From Tamarix chinensis (lineage: Eukaryota; Streptophyta; Magnoliopsida; Caryophyllales; Tamaricaceae), in NCBI GenBank assembly GCA_030549775.1, contig CM060174.1, forward strand, positions 13,200,128-13,264,127: DNA of 64,000 nucleotides. The letters run 5' to 3'. Shown in pieces: positions 24,380 through 34,357 of this stretch. The notes beneath the pieces were generated by a model that made no database searches, was not told the DNA's origin, and saw only the letters and a program-made list of their open reading frames with translations. How positions within the stretch are numbered: the stretch's first letter is position 1; each line of letters opens with the position of its first letter. Made by a program: the position numbers and the translations under genes.

Positions 24380-24790
24380 AATGAGCCGGGCCTAGTTGAA
24401 CTATATATTATGAGTACCGATCCACCGGATATAATAGTGGCCCAAGAGGTTTTTCCCTGGATGATGTTTATGAGTACCGATCCATCGGATATAGTAGTGG
24501 CCCAGGATGTTTTACCCTGGATGATGTATATCTGTATTCCGATCCACCGGCCAGAATAGTGGGGGTCCCAAGCTCAATAAATTTGATTTGGCTATGAATA
24601 AATTATGAAAAATACTAATCACTTATAGTGGAATATGATGTGAGTCGGGGCCAGACCAGTCCACCGGCGAATAACAATGGCCAGGAGCATTTTTCCCTGC
24701 ATGATCGGTCCACCGGCGAATAATAGTGGCCGGGAGCATTTTGCCCTGCATGACCGTTCCACGAGCAATAATAGTGGGGTTCCCGCACTC
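24380..24790 (+). repeat. GATCCACCGG...AATAGTGG unit array in the solo LTR
   Basis: Six units of about 60 bp are of the form GATCCACCGG, 4-8 bases, AATAGTGG, then a short CCAGG...TTTTNCCCTG stem-like phrase and ATGA. They form two blocks of three. Each block opens with a TTAAAGTGAAA or CTTATAGTGGAA phrase and GAGYCGGG, and closes with AATAGTGGGGNTCCC. Confidence 0.85.
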
Positions 24791-25529
24791 ACATGAATAA
24801 TTATAATCCGATATGATTGATAATGATGGATTAAGGGCTTAAGGCCCAGACATATTGATTGTTCTCTATGACCTTTCATTATGTGTGTGTGCAGTATCGT
24901 GTGTTACATTACAAGCCTGTTGTTAAGTGTGATTTAAAGGGTTACTTAGTACTGTAGTACTAAAGGGTTCCATTCGTGGCCTCCTGCCTATTCAATGGGC
25001 AGTGTCCCTTGCAGGTCGTTTCAGGTGATATTCAAGTGGGCTCTTGGGAAAGAGCGTAAGGTAATATCTGGTAAATTCTAGGGTTGTATTCCTTCCCCTT
25101 TAAGATTTATGGTTTTAATGTATTTGTTGATTTGTAACCACCATTGGTGGATTATACTCTTATAAATGTTTAATTGTACTACTCTGATTTAATCATTGGT
25201 TTGAGTTTCCCATAAGTTGTATTATTTTCTCTTTTAGCCTTAGCACTTGGTACTGTAACGGTAGGAGTGAACCGGTCTGGTACTAAGTGTGGCAGTAATA
25301 TCCCCAGAATTCATAATTTTATTATTTTGCTTCCGCTATTTCCTTTTAATTAAACGAAATTTTTCAGTAGTGAATTTTGGGAGTGTTACAATTGGAGTCT
25401 CATAATATGGGATGCGACTTTTGGAGGATAAAAATTGTAGAAGTCAGTCATGCATTTCTGGGTGAAATCTTCTGAATAAAATACTTAAGACATTAATAAT
25501 TTAAAGTAGAAGATTATTGAGCCGGGTCC

Positions 25530-25930
25530 AATCGATCCACCGGTTAGGAATAGTGGTTAGGGTTTTTACCCTATGCATGACCGATCCACCGGTTATAATA
25601 GTGGTTAGGGTTTTTACCCTATGCATGACCGATCCACCGGTTATAATAGTGGTTAGGGCAGGATGCCCTATAAGTGACCGATCCACCGACTATAATAGTA
25701 GGGGATCCCAAGCTTAATAAACACGGACTAGAGTTTTGCTAAAACACTTAAAATATACTAATTACTTATAGTGGAACACTATGCGAGCAGGAACTAAACC
25801 GATCCACCGGTAAGAAATAGTGGTTAAGGTTTTTACCCCATGCGTGACTGATCCACCAGTTATAATAGTGGTTAGGGCATGATGCCCTATAAGTGACCGA
25901 GCCACAGTCTAAAATAGTGGGAGGTTCCTA
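25530..25930 (+). repeat. GATCCACCGG...AATAGTGG unit array in the host LTR
   Basis: Seven units in two blocks, with the same order of phrases as at 24380-24790. The first block has near-identical copies of ACCGATCCACCGGTTATAAT at about 25580 and 25629, separated by GTGGTTAGGG...CCCTATGCATG, which can fold as a short hairpin. Confidence 0.85.
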
Positions 25931-26669
25931 TACTTGTATGGTTTAATAAAGAGCATGATGTGAAATGAATATCGAAAGGAGATTATAATTTACTAATCCA
26001 GACTAATTGGGCCTTTATGCGTGGGCTTTAATGTTCGTAAGCTATATTTTATCCTACATGACTTTATGTATTATATGTGTTGGCCTGAATGCTCATAAGC
26101 TGTATATTATCCTGCATGAATTTAAGTTACTTGTGTGTTGGCCTTAGTGCTCAGTTACCTTACTCAGTACGTAGTGTACTGATTACCCTTTTTATGGGTG
26201 CTGCTCATTCCCACGAGTAGAAGGCCCGTCTGATGTGTTGCAGGTAGGAGTTATGTTCTTTGATGCTATTGATGTCCATGGGACATCAGGCAGGAGCGAG
26301 TGTTGAATTAGGTTGGATCAAGTCTTTGGAGTGGCGTGGCCGGTTTTTCCTTGATGAGATTTTTATCCCTTTTTCTCTTTTAGCTATGTTTGAATTTCAG
26401 AAACAATTTAAATGATTGTAGTCATCTTTCCATTTTAAAGAACTTTCTCTCGTATTTCGGATTATGTAATAACTCATTCGTACTCTGATTTTCGTATTTC
26501 TAAACTTTGGATCATGTATTGATATGAGTAGATGAAAATACTCTCTTAGCCTTAGCATTTGGTACTGGAATAGTAGGAGTGAATCAGTCTGGTACTAAGT
26601 GTGGCGGTAGCATCCACAGAATTTACGATTTTGTTCAAAAAAAATAGTAAATTTTTGGGTATTACAAGT

Positions 26670-26681
26670 TGGTATTAGAGC
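26670..26681 (+). other. primer-binding site (initiator Met tRNA) of the gypsy-like element
   Basis: TGGTATTAGAGC lies 3 bp after the LTR end at 26666. It differs by one base from the usual plant iMet primer site TGGTATCAGAGC. Confidence 0.75.
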
Positions 26682-26917
26682 CTAGTTGGTCTTGTTGACC
26701 ACGCTCATTTTTGAAAGTAAATTTGATTGATGAAGTCTTTATTAGATTTGAAATGTATTTACTACTCTAATTGAAAACCTTTCTATTTTAAATTTCGGAG
26801 CTCGGCCATGTTGAGGAGTGCAAGGGTAGATTAGGATTTTCCTCAAAGGGGGAACTCTTGCTAATATAATTTCGAACCAGTGGGCTCGTTTCTAAAATTT
26901 TCTTTTTGTGCAGCTAA

Positions 26918-27805
26918 ATGGCAGGTAATGGAAGAATTAACCGATTGGAAGAGGCCGTCACAACCTTCTTGGAGTTCACCCAATGCTCTCAGAACACTGG
27001 AGAAGACTGGATTCTGAGGGTTACCGGACACCACCCTCCGACATATTTCGGTGAGGAGAACCCGGTGGTCCTTGAGGGGTGGATCCGAGATCTGGATTGA
27101 ACCTTAAGAGGCTGTGGATTGTCCACCAGACCGATGACCCAGCATCACATCTTTCTTCCTTTGGGGCGTAGCAGACGCCTGGTGGGAGGAATATCATGCC
27201 CGAGACGGTCCTCCGGCTATATGGGAGGCATTCAAGGTCGCCCTTCACACCAGATTCTATCTCGAGAGTATATGGAAGGATAAGCTCCAAGAGTTTATGC
27301 AGCTCACACAGGGAGTGATGACAGTCCGCCAATATTACGCCCGCTTCACTGAGCTATTTTGGTTTGCTCCAGGGATCGCCGCCAACGAATCCATGGTGGT
27401 ATTTCAGTTTGAGTAGGGAATGAATTTTAGCATCCGCCGTATGATGGGTGTAGTGCCTTTTATAGATCTTGCATCCCTATATGAGAGTGCTTGCATAGCA
27501 GGCACGCTGGTCCATGAGTAGGCCACCATTCTCGGGAAGAGGAAGCCCAAGGGTCAGAATTTTGGGAATAGGACCCAACCCAGGTTTGGAGAAGCAAGGA
27601 GGCCCCCACCGAAGGATCACAGTAGGAGCTAAGGACCCCTGAGAGGCTCAGTTTGCAGGAAGTGTGGTTGGACCCACCCAGGCAGGACTTGTGCAGGCAA
27701 GTTGATCACATGCCTAAATTATGGGAAGATGGGTCACAAAGCGGTGGAGTGTTGGAGGCCACCTCTATTTCAACGTAATCAGACCCGACCATCTCAGTAG
27801 GGAGG
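26918..27805 (+). pseudogene. gag: Ty3/gypsy gag remnant
   Basis: The first frame (26918-27100) starts MAGNGRINRLEEAV and contains HHPPTYFGEENPV, then stops. A second frame from 27168 carries the retrotransposon gag core: VADAWWEEY, IWEAFKVALHTRFY, MQLTQGVMTVRQYYARFTEL. It is broken by stops at 27414 and about 27519 and before 27654. Two zinc-knuckle-like motifs follow (27654-27760). The second has Tyr in place of its second Cys (CLNYGKMGHKAVEC). In intact elements Gag forms the particle that packages element RNA. Everything downstream (protease, RT, integrase, 3' LTR) is missing, so the element is truncated near 27,810. Confidence 0.8.
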
Positions 27806-27810
27806 TCAAA

Positions 27811-28670
27811 TGCCAAGAAGTTAGCTGTTATACATGACTTGATGTCATTTGACCTTATGAAATAATGTTAAGAAATTAGCTGTTATACATGCCTTGATGG
27901 CATGTGACTTCTCTAATGTGATGTTAGGAGGCTAGTGGTTTGATTTGTTAGATTATTATTATCCCTAACGATCATTGTTTTGGATTATGGAATCATATTC
28001 CTCTCAAGAATATAATTAGTTGGTTTGGAATTATTTCTCAGATGTGATGTTAGGAGGCTAGTGGTTTGATTTGTTGGGTTATCCCTAACGATCATTGTTT
28101 TGGATTATGGGATCATGTTCCTCTCAAGAATATAATTAGTTGGTTTGGAATTATTTTAAATGGATTACTAAGAACTCTACTTAATAATTGGAGTGGGCTC
28201 TTGCCTCAATAATGTTTGGGCTTTGTTTGGATTTGTTGTTGTAGTTAGCCTTAGTAAAGTTTGATTGATGCCTTTTCTTATGTGGAAATTATGACATAAT
28301 GTATATCCTTGATTATCATGATTGCCTGTGAATACTATATTTAAAGCATGGTCTTGTTTTTGGTGGTTACATGCAATGTGAGCATGCTACTTCTTCGAAG
28401 GTATTGTAATTTACTCAATACGAGGAATTCGTACTTATATTACTTATATAGATAATTATGTGTAGGTTAGGAGTGACACAATGCATTTAAAGTTGGCGAG
28501 GATTTGTGGGAAGAGATTACTTTTAAGCATTGGGCTTTTGGGTTTAAGAGTTAGTGTGAGCTTGTGACTTATATTTGACATGTATAATAGCTTGGATTTG
28601 TGTCTGAAGTGTTCAGAAGAATTTGGAGTATAATTATGAGCTATGATGGAAAGAAGTGAATATTTGGTCA
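27811..28670. other. unassigned, with a 126-bp tandem duplication
   Basis: A direct duplication has copies at 27920-28045 and 28046-28165, each beginning GATGTTAGGAGGCTAGTGG and containing CCCTAACGATCATTGTTTTGG. The first copy has a few extra bases (ATTATT). A shorter duplication, TTAGCTGTTATACATG, occurs at about 27824 and 27875. TGTTAGGAGGCTAG resembles an LTR start, but I cannot delimit an element. Confidence 0.6.
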
Positions 28671-29103
28671 TGATGCAACTAGAATTTGGAAAAGTGTTGG
28701 ACATGAAAGTTGTATATCTTTCTATTAGCTTTCCAATGCATCAAGAATCATCTTTATTGAAGGTCAAATGAAGAAGTTGTGGCTGAAATACTAAAGATTA
28801 TTAAAGTTGGAAAGAAACACGGGAGGCCTGTGTTTAGTATAAATACCATGCGATTAGAACCCTAATTAGCATAGCATCGTCCTCTTCCCTCATCTTGAGT
28901 TCTTTTGTAATACCTTGGTAAATTGAGTGATTTAGGTGAGGATTTCTTTGATTCTCTTTGTAATCACAATTACTTTACATCAATAAGATCATTTGTTTTC
29001 ACAATTTGTGTTTTTGAGTGTTCTTCTCTTCTTAATTCTTGTGCGCTTTAATTAATTCCAATTATATCTTGTTTTTTCGAATTGATATTAAACCCTAACA
29101 GAT

Positions 29104-29115
29104 TGGTATCAAAGC
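29104..29115 (+). other. copia primer-binding site
   Basis: TGGTATCAAAGC, 3 bp after the 5' LTR end at 29100, matches the initiator-Met primer site except for one base. Confidence 0.75.
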
Positions 29116-29134
29116 ATAGGGTTCGTGCTTGGGA

Positions 29135-30630
29135 TGTCTACAAGATTTTTATATAGAGAAGTTTGATCAGTATGTGAACTTTGGCTTATGGAAGTTGAGG
29201 ATGAAGGCAATCCTGATTTAGAATGAATTGGAGAAGGAGTTACTCGGGAATTCAAAGAAGTCCGATTCGTTAATAGATGACAAATTTGAGGAGATAGATC
29301 AAAAGACCCTTTCCATCATATAGTTGTGTTTGTTTAATGAGATCTTGTGCAAGGTGGCTAAAGAAACAACGACATCATCCCTATAGTTCAAGCTGAAGTC
29401 TTTGTACATGACGAAGTCGGTGATAAATCATTTGTTGTTGAAGAGTAAGTTGCACAAGTTGAAATTAGGTAAGGAACAATCCCTAAAATCTTATTTTGAT
29501 GAATTTGACTCTATAATTATGGATATAAGGAATATAGATGTCAAATTGGAGGATCAAGATCTTGCTATTACATTGTTGTGTTCTTTACCTGCTAATTATA
29601 AACATTTTCGTGAGACCATACTGTATGGGAAGGATGATGAGTTGGTTCTTGATGATGTCAAGACTACCCTGCTATAGCAGGAACTGATTGAGAATTAGTT
29701 GATCGGAGGTGGTTCTAGTGACTCACATAGTGAGAGACTCATAGCTAAGAGTAGAACTCAAGAACGGGGTTATGGTGAGAAGAAGAAAAATTCTAGGTCA
29801 AAGTCAAGGAATAATAGATCCAAGAATATCATGTGCTATGGATGTCACAAGAAAGGCCATATCAAGAAGTTTTGTCCTAATAGAAAATCTAGAGATAAAT
29901 CTGGTGAATCATTTGGCACAAAGGATGATGTTGTTATAGCCCAATATGATAGTGATGGTTATGTGTAGACTGCCATTGATAGTTAGACCAAGATTATGGA
30001 TAGGTGGATCTTGGACTCCGGATACTCTTACTATATTTGTCCCAACAAGAACTAGTTCCAGACTTGCAAGACGACTCGAGGTGGAGTAGTTCTGATAGGT
30101 AATGATGCTGCATGCAAATTTGTTGGGATTGGGGTAGTGAAGGTAAAGATGCATGATGGTATGGTTAGAATATTGTCTAATATTCGACATGTCCCTAAAA
30201 TGACCAAAAACTTGATTTCATTGAGTTCCTTATTGTAATGGATATTGTTATGTGATCAAGAATGACATAATAAGGATTATTATAGGGGCTCTTATTGTAA
30301 TGAAAGGCAAGTGGATTGGGATGAGCTTGTTGGTTCCACTGCTGAGGGAGCAGCTGTGGTAACATCATCAAGTATGTTTGACTCGAATGTTACTAGACTT
30401 TAGCATATGCGACTTGGAAACATGAGTGTCAAAGGCATGACGGAAATCTCCAAGAGAGGGTTGTTGGATGGGTAGAATACATGTATTATGGATTTATGTG
30501 AGCACTGTGTATTTGGCAAGTAGAAGCGGTTTAAATTTTCAAAGTCTATACATTGTACGAAGGGGCCTTGGGATTATGTTCACTCTGAATTTGGAGTAGA
30601 ACTATGGGACATGCTGGAAATATGTGGATA
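29135..30630 (+). pseudogene. copia gag-protease-preintegrase remnant
   Basis: The UBN2-type gag region is open at 29402-29677 (LGKEQSLKSYFDEFDSII, then LLCSLPANYKHFRETI). A CCHC knuckle, CYGCHKKGHIKKFC, lies in the frame at 29699-29968. Protease follows with WILDSG at about 30003. The pre-integrase zone (about 30400-30590) has HMRLGNMSVKGMTEISKRGL and a CEHC pair. Many stops interrupt it. The polyprotein signal ends at about 30630 without integrase core, RT or RNase H. Confidence 0.75.
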
Positions 30631-32284
30631 TTGGACCTTGATGCAACTAGAATTTGGAAAAGTGTTGAGTATGAAAGTTGTATATATTTCTATTATCTTT
30701 CTAACGCATCAAGAATCCGCTCAATTGGAGGTCCAACGAAGAAGTTATGGCTGAAATACTAAATATTATTAAAGTTGGAAAGAAATACAAGGGCCCGTGT
30801 TTAATATAATCACCATGCGATTAGAACCCTAATTAGCATAGTGCAGTCCTCTTCTCTTCTCTTGAGTTCTTTTGTAATTCTGTGTTGAATTGAGTGATTT
30901 AGGTGAGGATTTATTTGATTCTCTTTTTAATCACAATTACTTCACATCATTTAGATCATCTGTTTCTCCAATTTGTGTTCTTGAGTGTTCTTCTCTTCTC
31001 AATTCTTGTGTATTTTAATTGAATCCAATTGATAGGCATGAATTATGTCAATCATATAGACTTTAATATGAAGATTTAATGTTATTATATCATGATTTTT
31101 TTTCATAATCTAGTCCATTTATTATTGTTTACTTCTCTTATTCATATTTTGTTGGTATTTCAAGAATATGAGATCAAAAGGAGCTAAAACGCAATAGTTG
31201 GAACAAAACAGAAACAAACAAAATTCAAATATGATGCAATCTGAATTTAGAAAAGTGTTGAACATAAAAGTTGTAGATATTTTTGTTATCTTTCTAACAC
31301 ATAAAAAATTAGCTCAATCCAAAGTCATATGAAAAAGTTATGGTTGGAATACGAAATATGCGCAAAGCTAAAGAGTCAAAACGACATTGTCGTGTTGGTT
31401 TACACGGCCGTATTGATGGACAGTTACATTTATATAAACATATTTTCATTCATTTTGGAAGAGGAACACGTGGAATAAAAAGAAGGCGTCTTTGAGAGCA
31501 CTAAAGAGAGATTTAGGATTACTTGGTTGGCATCACCCAATCCAATCCCACCTTCAATTCATCAACAATCTTCCATCTCTTAATCTCAATTTCTTGTTCC
31601 CGGTCAGATGGATATAATAGTGAATTCCTCATCTTGAATAAAGAGGTTATTGTATTTTTCCTTTGGATTTTATTTATCTTTTTTCAATTGATGCAATTCT
31701 CTATGTTTGAGATGTTGAGCTTAATGAAAGCTAATTATGGCTAATTGACCTATACTAAGGTGAAGGGAAATCCCTTAATCCGAATATGTTGAGAATATGA
31801 ACCTTGCCTAATCTAATTCCTAATCATATGTGTTGTGCTAATGATTTAATTGGAATAATAGAGAAAATTGATCAATTTTCTATTATTATTTTGAGAAATC
31901 CGGCGAGATTCGAGAGATAAGTCGGAGTGAGCTCTATTAGCATGACTAGAGATCAAACCACAAAGTCGAGAGATGTTGGTTGGCTTCTATAACTAAAAAA
32001 AGGGAATATGATATATAATAATGTGTTGCCTATTTTTGCGTTCATACTAGAGATAGATGAGTCTTAATAGACAACACGATGCAGTGGCTAGAAAGAGCAT
32101 TACAATATATACTTTGGTTGGCATTCATGACAAAGTATTTTGATTTGGGGTAAATATTTAATCACATTGGGGTTGAGGGGATTGATCGGAACCTTAGCAT
32201 TTTCTCTAACGGAATTTCACTTGTTCGTATATTATTGTAATACCTCAAATTGAGCGGAGTGCTATAAGGATTGATATGACTACT

Positions 32285-32390
32285 TATATCAACATGGTAT
32301 ACCATCCTTTTGGTGATTCCATCCTAAGAACTCCATAGTTAAACGTGCTGGCCGTGGAGCAATTTTAGGATGGGTGACCTTCTGGGAAGT
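32285..32390 (+). ncRNA. 5S-rRNA-like domain of Cassandra LTR 1
   Basis: It contains GAACTCCATAGTTAAACGTG, corresponding to the 5S box A region (one change), and GGATGGGTGACCTTCTGGG, corresponding to box C of the internal pol III control region. It is about 106 nt long, against about 120 nt for true 5S rRNA, with a diverged 5' part. It is an LTR component, not a ribosomal gene. Confidence 0.85.
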
Positions 32391-32539
32391 TTCAGAAATT
32401 TTCTGAAAATTTCTCAGAAAGTGCGTGAGTGAGGACAAAGCGTACTGAAAGGACTCGTGTTGATTTGTGGGGCCATCCGATCAATTCGAAAGCACTTCAA
32501 GGTAGCCTCCACGTGGTCGTGTCGACTCGGGGTGTTACA

Positions 32540-32686
32540 AATGGTATCAGAGCGAAACCACGACCGTGAGCTGAACTTGGATGAGCCAATCAGTCACCTA
32601 GCGGGACGATTGTTGGGATGAACTGTATTGAGACAGTCATTGGTTGAGGCGCAACGAGGCCGTTGCGTTCTTTGAGTGGGGTTGAA
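32540..32686 (+). other. Cassandra internal domain 1 with primer-binding site
   Basis: It opens AATGGTATCAGAGCG, so the PBS TGGTATCAGAGC follows the LTR by 2 bp. It ends GAGTGGGGTTGAA before LTR 2. Domain 2 (32989-33135) is the same length and differs at about three positions, one of them inside the PBS (TGGTATCAAAGC). Confidence 0.9.
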
Positions 32687-32735
32687 TGTAATACCCCAAA
32701 TTGAGCGGAGTGCTATAAGGATTGATATGGCTACT

Positions 32736-32841
32736 TATATCAACATGGTATACCATCCTTTTGGTGATTCCATCCTAAGAACTCCACAGTTAAGCGTGCT
32801 GGCCGTGGAGTAATTTTAGGATGGGTGACCTTCTGGAAAGT
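32736..32841 (+). ncRNA. 5S-rRNA-like domain of Cassandra LTR 2
   Basis: The box A-like AGTTAAGCGTGCTGG is closer to true 5S than in LTR 1. Box C has one change near its end (CTGGAAAG in place of CTGGGAAG). Confidence 0.85.
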
Positions 32842-33184
32842 TTCAGAAAATTTCTGAAAATTTCTCGGAAAGTGCGTGAGTGAGGACAAAGCGTACTGAA
32901 AGGACTCGTGTTGATGTGGGGTCAGCCGATCAATCCGAAAGCACTTCAAGGTAGCATCCACGTGGTCGTGTCGACTCGGGGTGTTACAAATGGTATCAAA
33001 GCGAAACCACGACCGTGAGCTGAACTTGGATGAGCCAATCAGTCACCTAGCGGGACGATTCTTGGGATGAACTGTATTGAGACGGTCATTGGTTGAGGCG
33101 CAACGAGGCCGTTGCGTTCTTTGAGTGGGGTTGAATGTAATACTCCAAATTGAGCGGAGTGCTATAAGGATTGATATGGCTACT

Positions 33185-33290
33185 TATATCAACATGGTAT
33201 ACCATCTTTTTGGTGATTCCATCCTAAGAACTCCATAGTTAAGCGTGCTGGCCGTGGAGCAATTTTAGGATGGGTGACCTTCTGGGAAGT
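33185..33290 (+). ncRNA. 5S-rRNA-like domain of Cassandra LTR 3
   Basis: This is the best preserved of the three over the control region: AGTTAAGCGTGCTGG and GGGTGACCTTCTGGGAAG are both present. It could support pol III factor binding; activity is not shown. Confidence 0.85.
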
Positions 33291-33658
33291 TTCAGAAAAT
33301 TTCTGAAAATTTCTCGGAAAGTGCGTGAGTGAGGACAAAGCGTACTGAAAGGACTCGTGTTGATGTGGGGTCAGCCAATCAATCCGAAAGCACTTCAAGG
33401 TAGCCTCCACGTGGTCGTGTCGACTCGGGGTGTTACAATTATAGCTGGATTTAGTTTGCACTTTTTCTTTTCATTTAGAGTTAGACATCATCTACCCCTA
33501 TCGTTGGTCTAGACATAGGAGATCTTTTTACTATCCCATTGCTCACTTCCTAGTCTCTGTGGGATCGACCTTGCATATTACTTCAACACCGTGCACTTGC
33601 GGTTAGAAGTCATCACCAATTAGATCTTGTTTTTTCAAATTGGTATCGAACCCCAATA

Positions 33659-34357
33659 GTTAGAGCAAATTGGTGTCCCACATTTGCGTGCTAAGTTTTG
33701 TTGTAGTCAGTTTTTCTTTGGACTCTTATGTCCCTTATTGTTTTTTATTTTTTTGATATCTTATTGTATGGAGGATGTTTATCCATAACCTTTATTTATA
33801 TTATTCTCTTTTAATTGTTCTATTTGGTTTATAATCTGACTTGTTTTAGCTGAACAATTAACATAAGTAAGGCAAGAAGATCATACTTGTAAATAGTTGT
33901 TGTGCTATCACCCACTATTTTTGTGATTTATATTTCCACAAAATGAAAATTTTAAATAAAAAATGAAGGCATTACTCACACACGCACACACTCACTCTCT
34001 CTTTCCTACCATTCCATCTAATGTTTCCTAAAGCTTGGCATATCTTTTGGCTTTTTTTTGGTCTGTGGTATTAAGAAGACTGTATTATAAATGAAGAATG
34101 AATATGGTGGAGAAGAAGAAGAACTATAAGACAATAGAGAATGAGGGAAAGTGGTTAGATGTAAAAGAAGAATTAGGGTGCTTGTCTTATCATTATTGTT
34201 ATTGCATTGAAAGAGCATAGTGTAGTTAAACCTGTATTTATATAGCCAATATGTAGGTTGTATATAAGTAGGGTTATGAATGAAGAGATATAGCTTACAA
34301 GTCAGCTCAGCTTGGCTCAACTAGTGTTATTTATTTGGCTAAATTAGTCAATCATAT
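33659..34357. other. unassigned spacer
   Basis: Mixed A+T-rich sequence with a (CA)n/(CT)n patch at about 33979-34003. AGCTCAGCTTGGCTCA at about 34303 resembles degenerate transposon sequence that recurs near 35490-35580. The 100-codon minus frame here is low-complexity and not supported. Confidence 0.35.

Larger units (their letters stand above)
20260..25390 (+). mobile_element. 5.1-kb solo LTR of the giant gypsy-type family
   Basis: It starts TGTAATCCCC and ends GGGAGTGTTACA, flanked by a perfect 5-bp duplication ATTGG (20255-20259 and 25391-25395). The host LTR continues on both sides. Inside are an A+T-rich zone (to 20580), a C/T-rich zone (20580-21790), a cytosine-poor minisatellite (22490-23700) and GATCCACCGG units (24440-24780). 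The last segment (25225-25300) has TTAGCCTTAGCACTTGGTAC, also found near the end of the host LTR at about 26550. There is no gag or pol, so it is a solo LTR left by LTR-LTR recombination. Confidence 0.85.
15678..26666 (+). mobile_element. giant 5' LTR of a Ty3/gypsy-like element, with nested LINE and solo LTR
   Basis: The LTR starts TGAAATGCCCC, is A+T-rich to about 15960, then strongly C/T-rich (15960-16540). (ATT)n and (ACT)n microsatellites follow at 16570-16860. It is interrupted by a LINE (about 16923-18809) and by a solo LTR (20260-25390). It resumes with GATCCACCGG units (25530-25920) and ends TTGGGTATTACA at 26666, immediately before a primer-binding site and gag. Without the insertions it would be about 4 kb. 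The 3' end is firm; the 5' end rests on resemblance to the other copies. Confidence 0.6.
32236..33437 (+). mobile_element. tandem Cassandra TRIM: three LTRs and two internal domains
   Basis: LTRs are 32236-32539, 32687-32988 and 33136-33437 (302-304 bp), with internal domains at 32540-32686 and 32989-33135 (147 bp each). Each LTR starts TGTAATAC and ends GGGGTGTTACA. The whole is flanked by a perfect 5-bp duplication ATTAT (32231-32235 and 33438-33442), so the three-LTR array behaves as one insertion. Each LTR carries a 5S-rRNA-like segment, the hallmark of Cassandra. Each internal domain begins with an iMet PBS and ends with a purine-rich GAGTGGGGTTGAA tract. It has no coding capacity, as is normal for the family, which depends on proteins of other elements. 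Confidence 0.93.
31030..33615 (+). mobile_element. solo LTR (gypsy-type) inside the copia 3' LTR, itself split by Cassandra
   Basis: The element starts TGATAGGCATG and ends AGAAGTCATCA, flanked by a perfect duplication CCAAT (31025-31029 and 33616-33620). The copia LTR resumes exactly after it. Excluding Cassandra and its duplication, the LTR is about 1,379 bp. A TATA-like TTATATAAACA lies at about 31430. The 3' part (TGTGGGATCGACCTTGC, then CACTTGCGGTTAGAAG) is typical of plant Athila/Tat-type gypsy LTR ends; that lineage call is from memory of the pattern. Confidence 0.85.
28671..33658 (+). mobile_element. internally deleted Ty1/copia element, 3' LTR split by nested insertions
   Basis: The 5' LTR is 28671-29100 (430 bp). 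The 3' LTR is in two parts, 30639-31029 and 33621-33658 (429 bp together), starting TGATGCAACTAG. The two LTRs differ at roughly one base in ten by eye, so this is the oldest layer of the nest. The internal part (29101-30638) holds a PBS, broken gag, protease and pre-integrase pieces. It jumps to the 3' LTR with no reverse transcriptase or RNase H. No convincing 5-bp target duplication was found (GGTCA versus GTTAG). Confidence 0.8.

Noticed and set aside
25391..25420. Primer-binding site after the LTR end at 25390 (ATTGGAGTC)
   Set aside because: The ATTGG is the target duplication of the solo LTR, and host LTR sequence follows, not an internal region.
32285..33290. True 5S rRNA gene cluster
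   Set aside because: The segments lie within TG...CA LTRs with primer-binding sites and a target duplication, lack the normal 5S ends and are shortened, so they are Cassandra LTR components.
32740..33461. Minus-strand frames of 73 and 90 codons that look like a repeated protein
   Set aside because: They are antisense to the Cassandra LTRs and repeat only because the LTR repeats.
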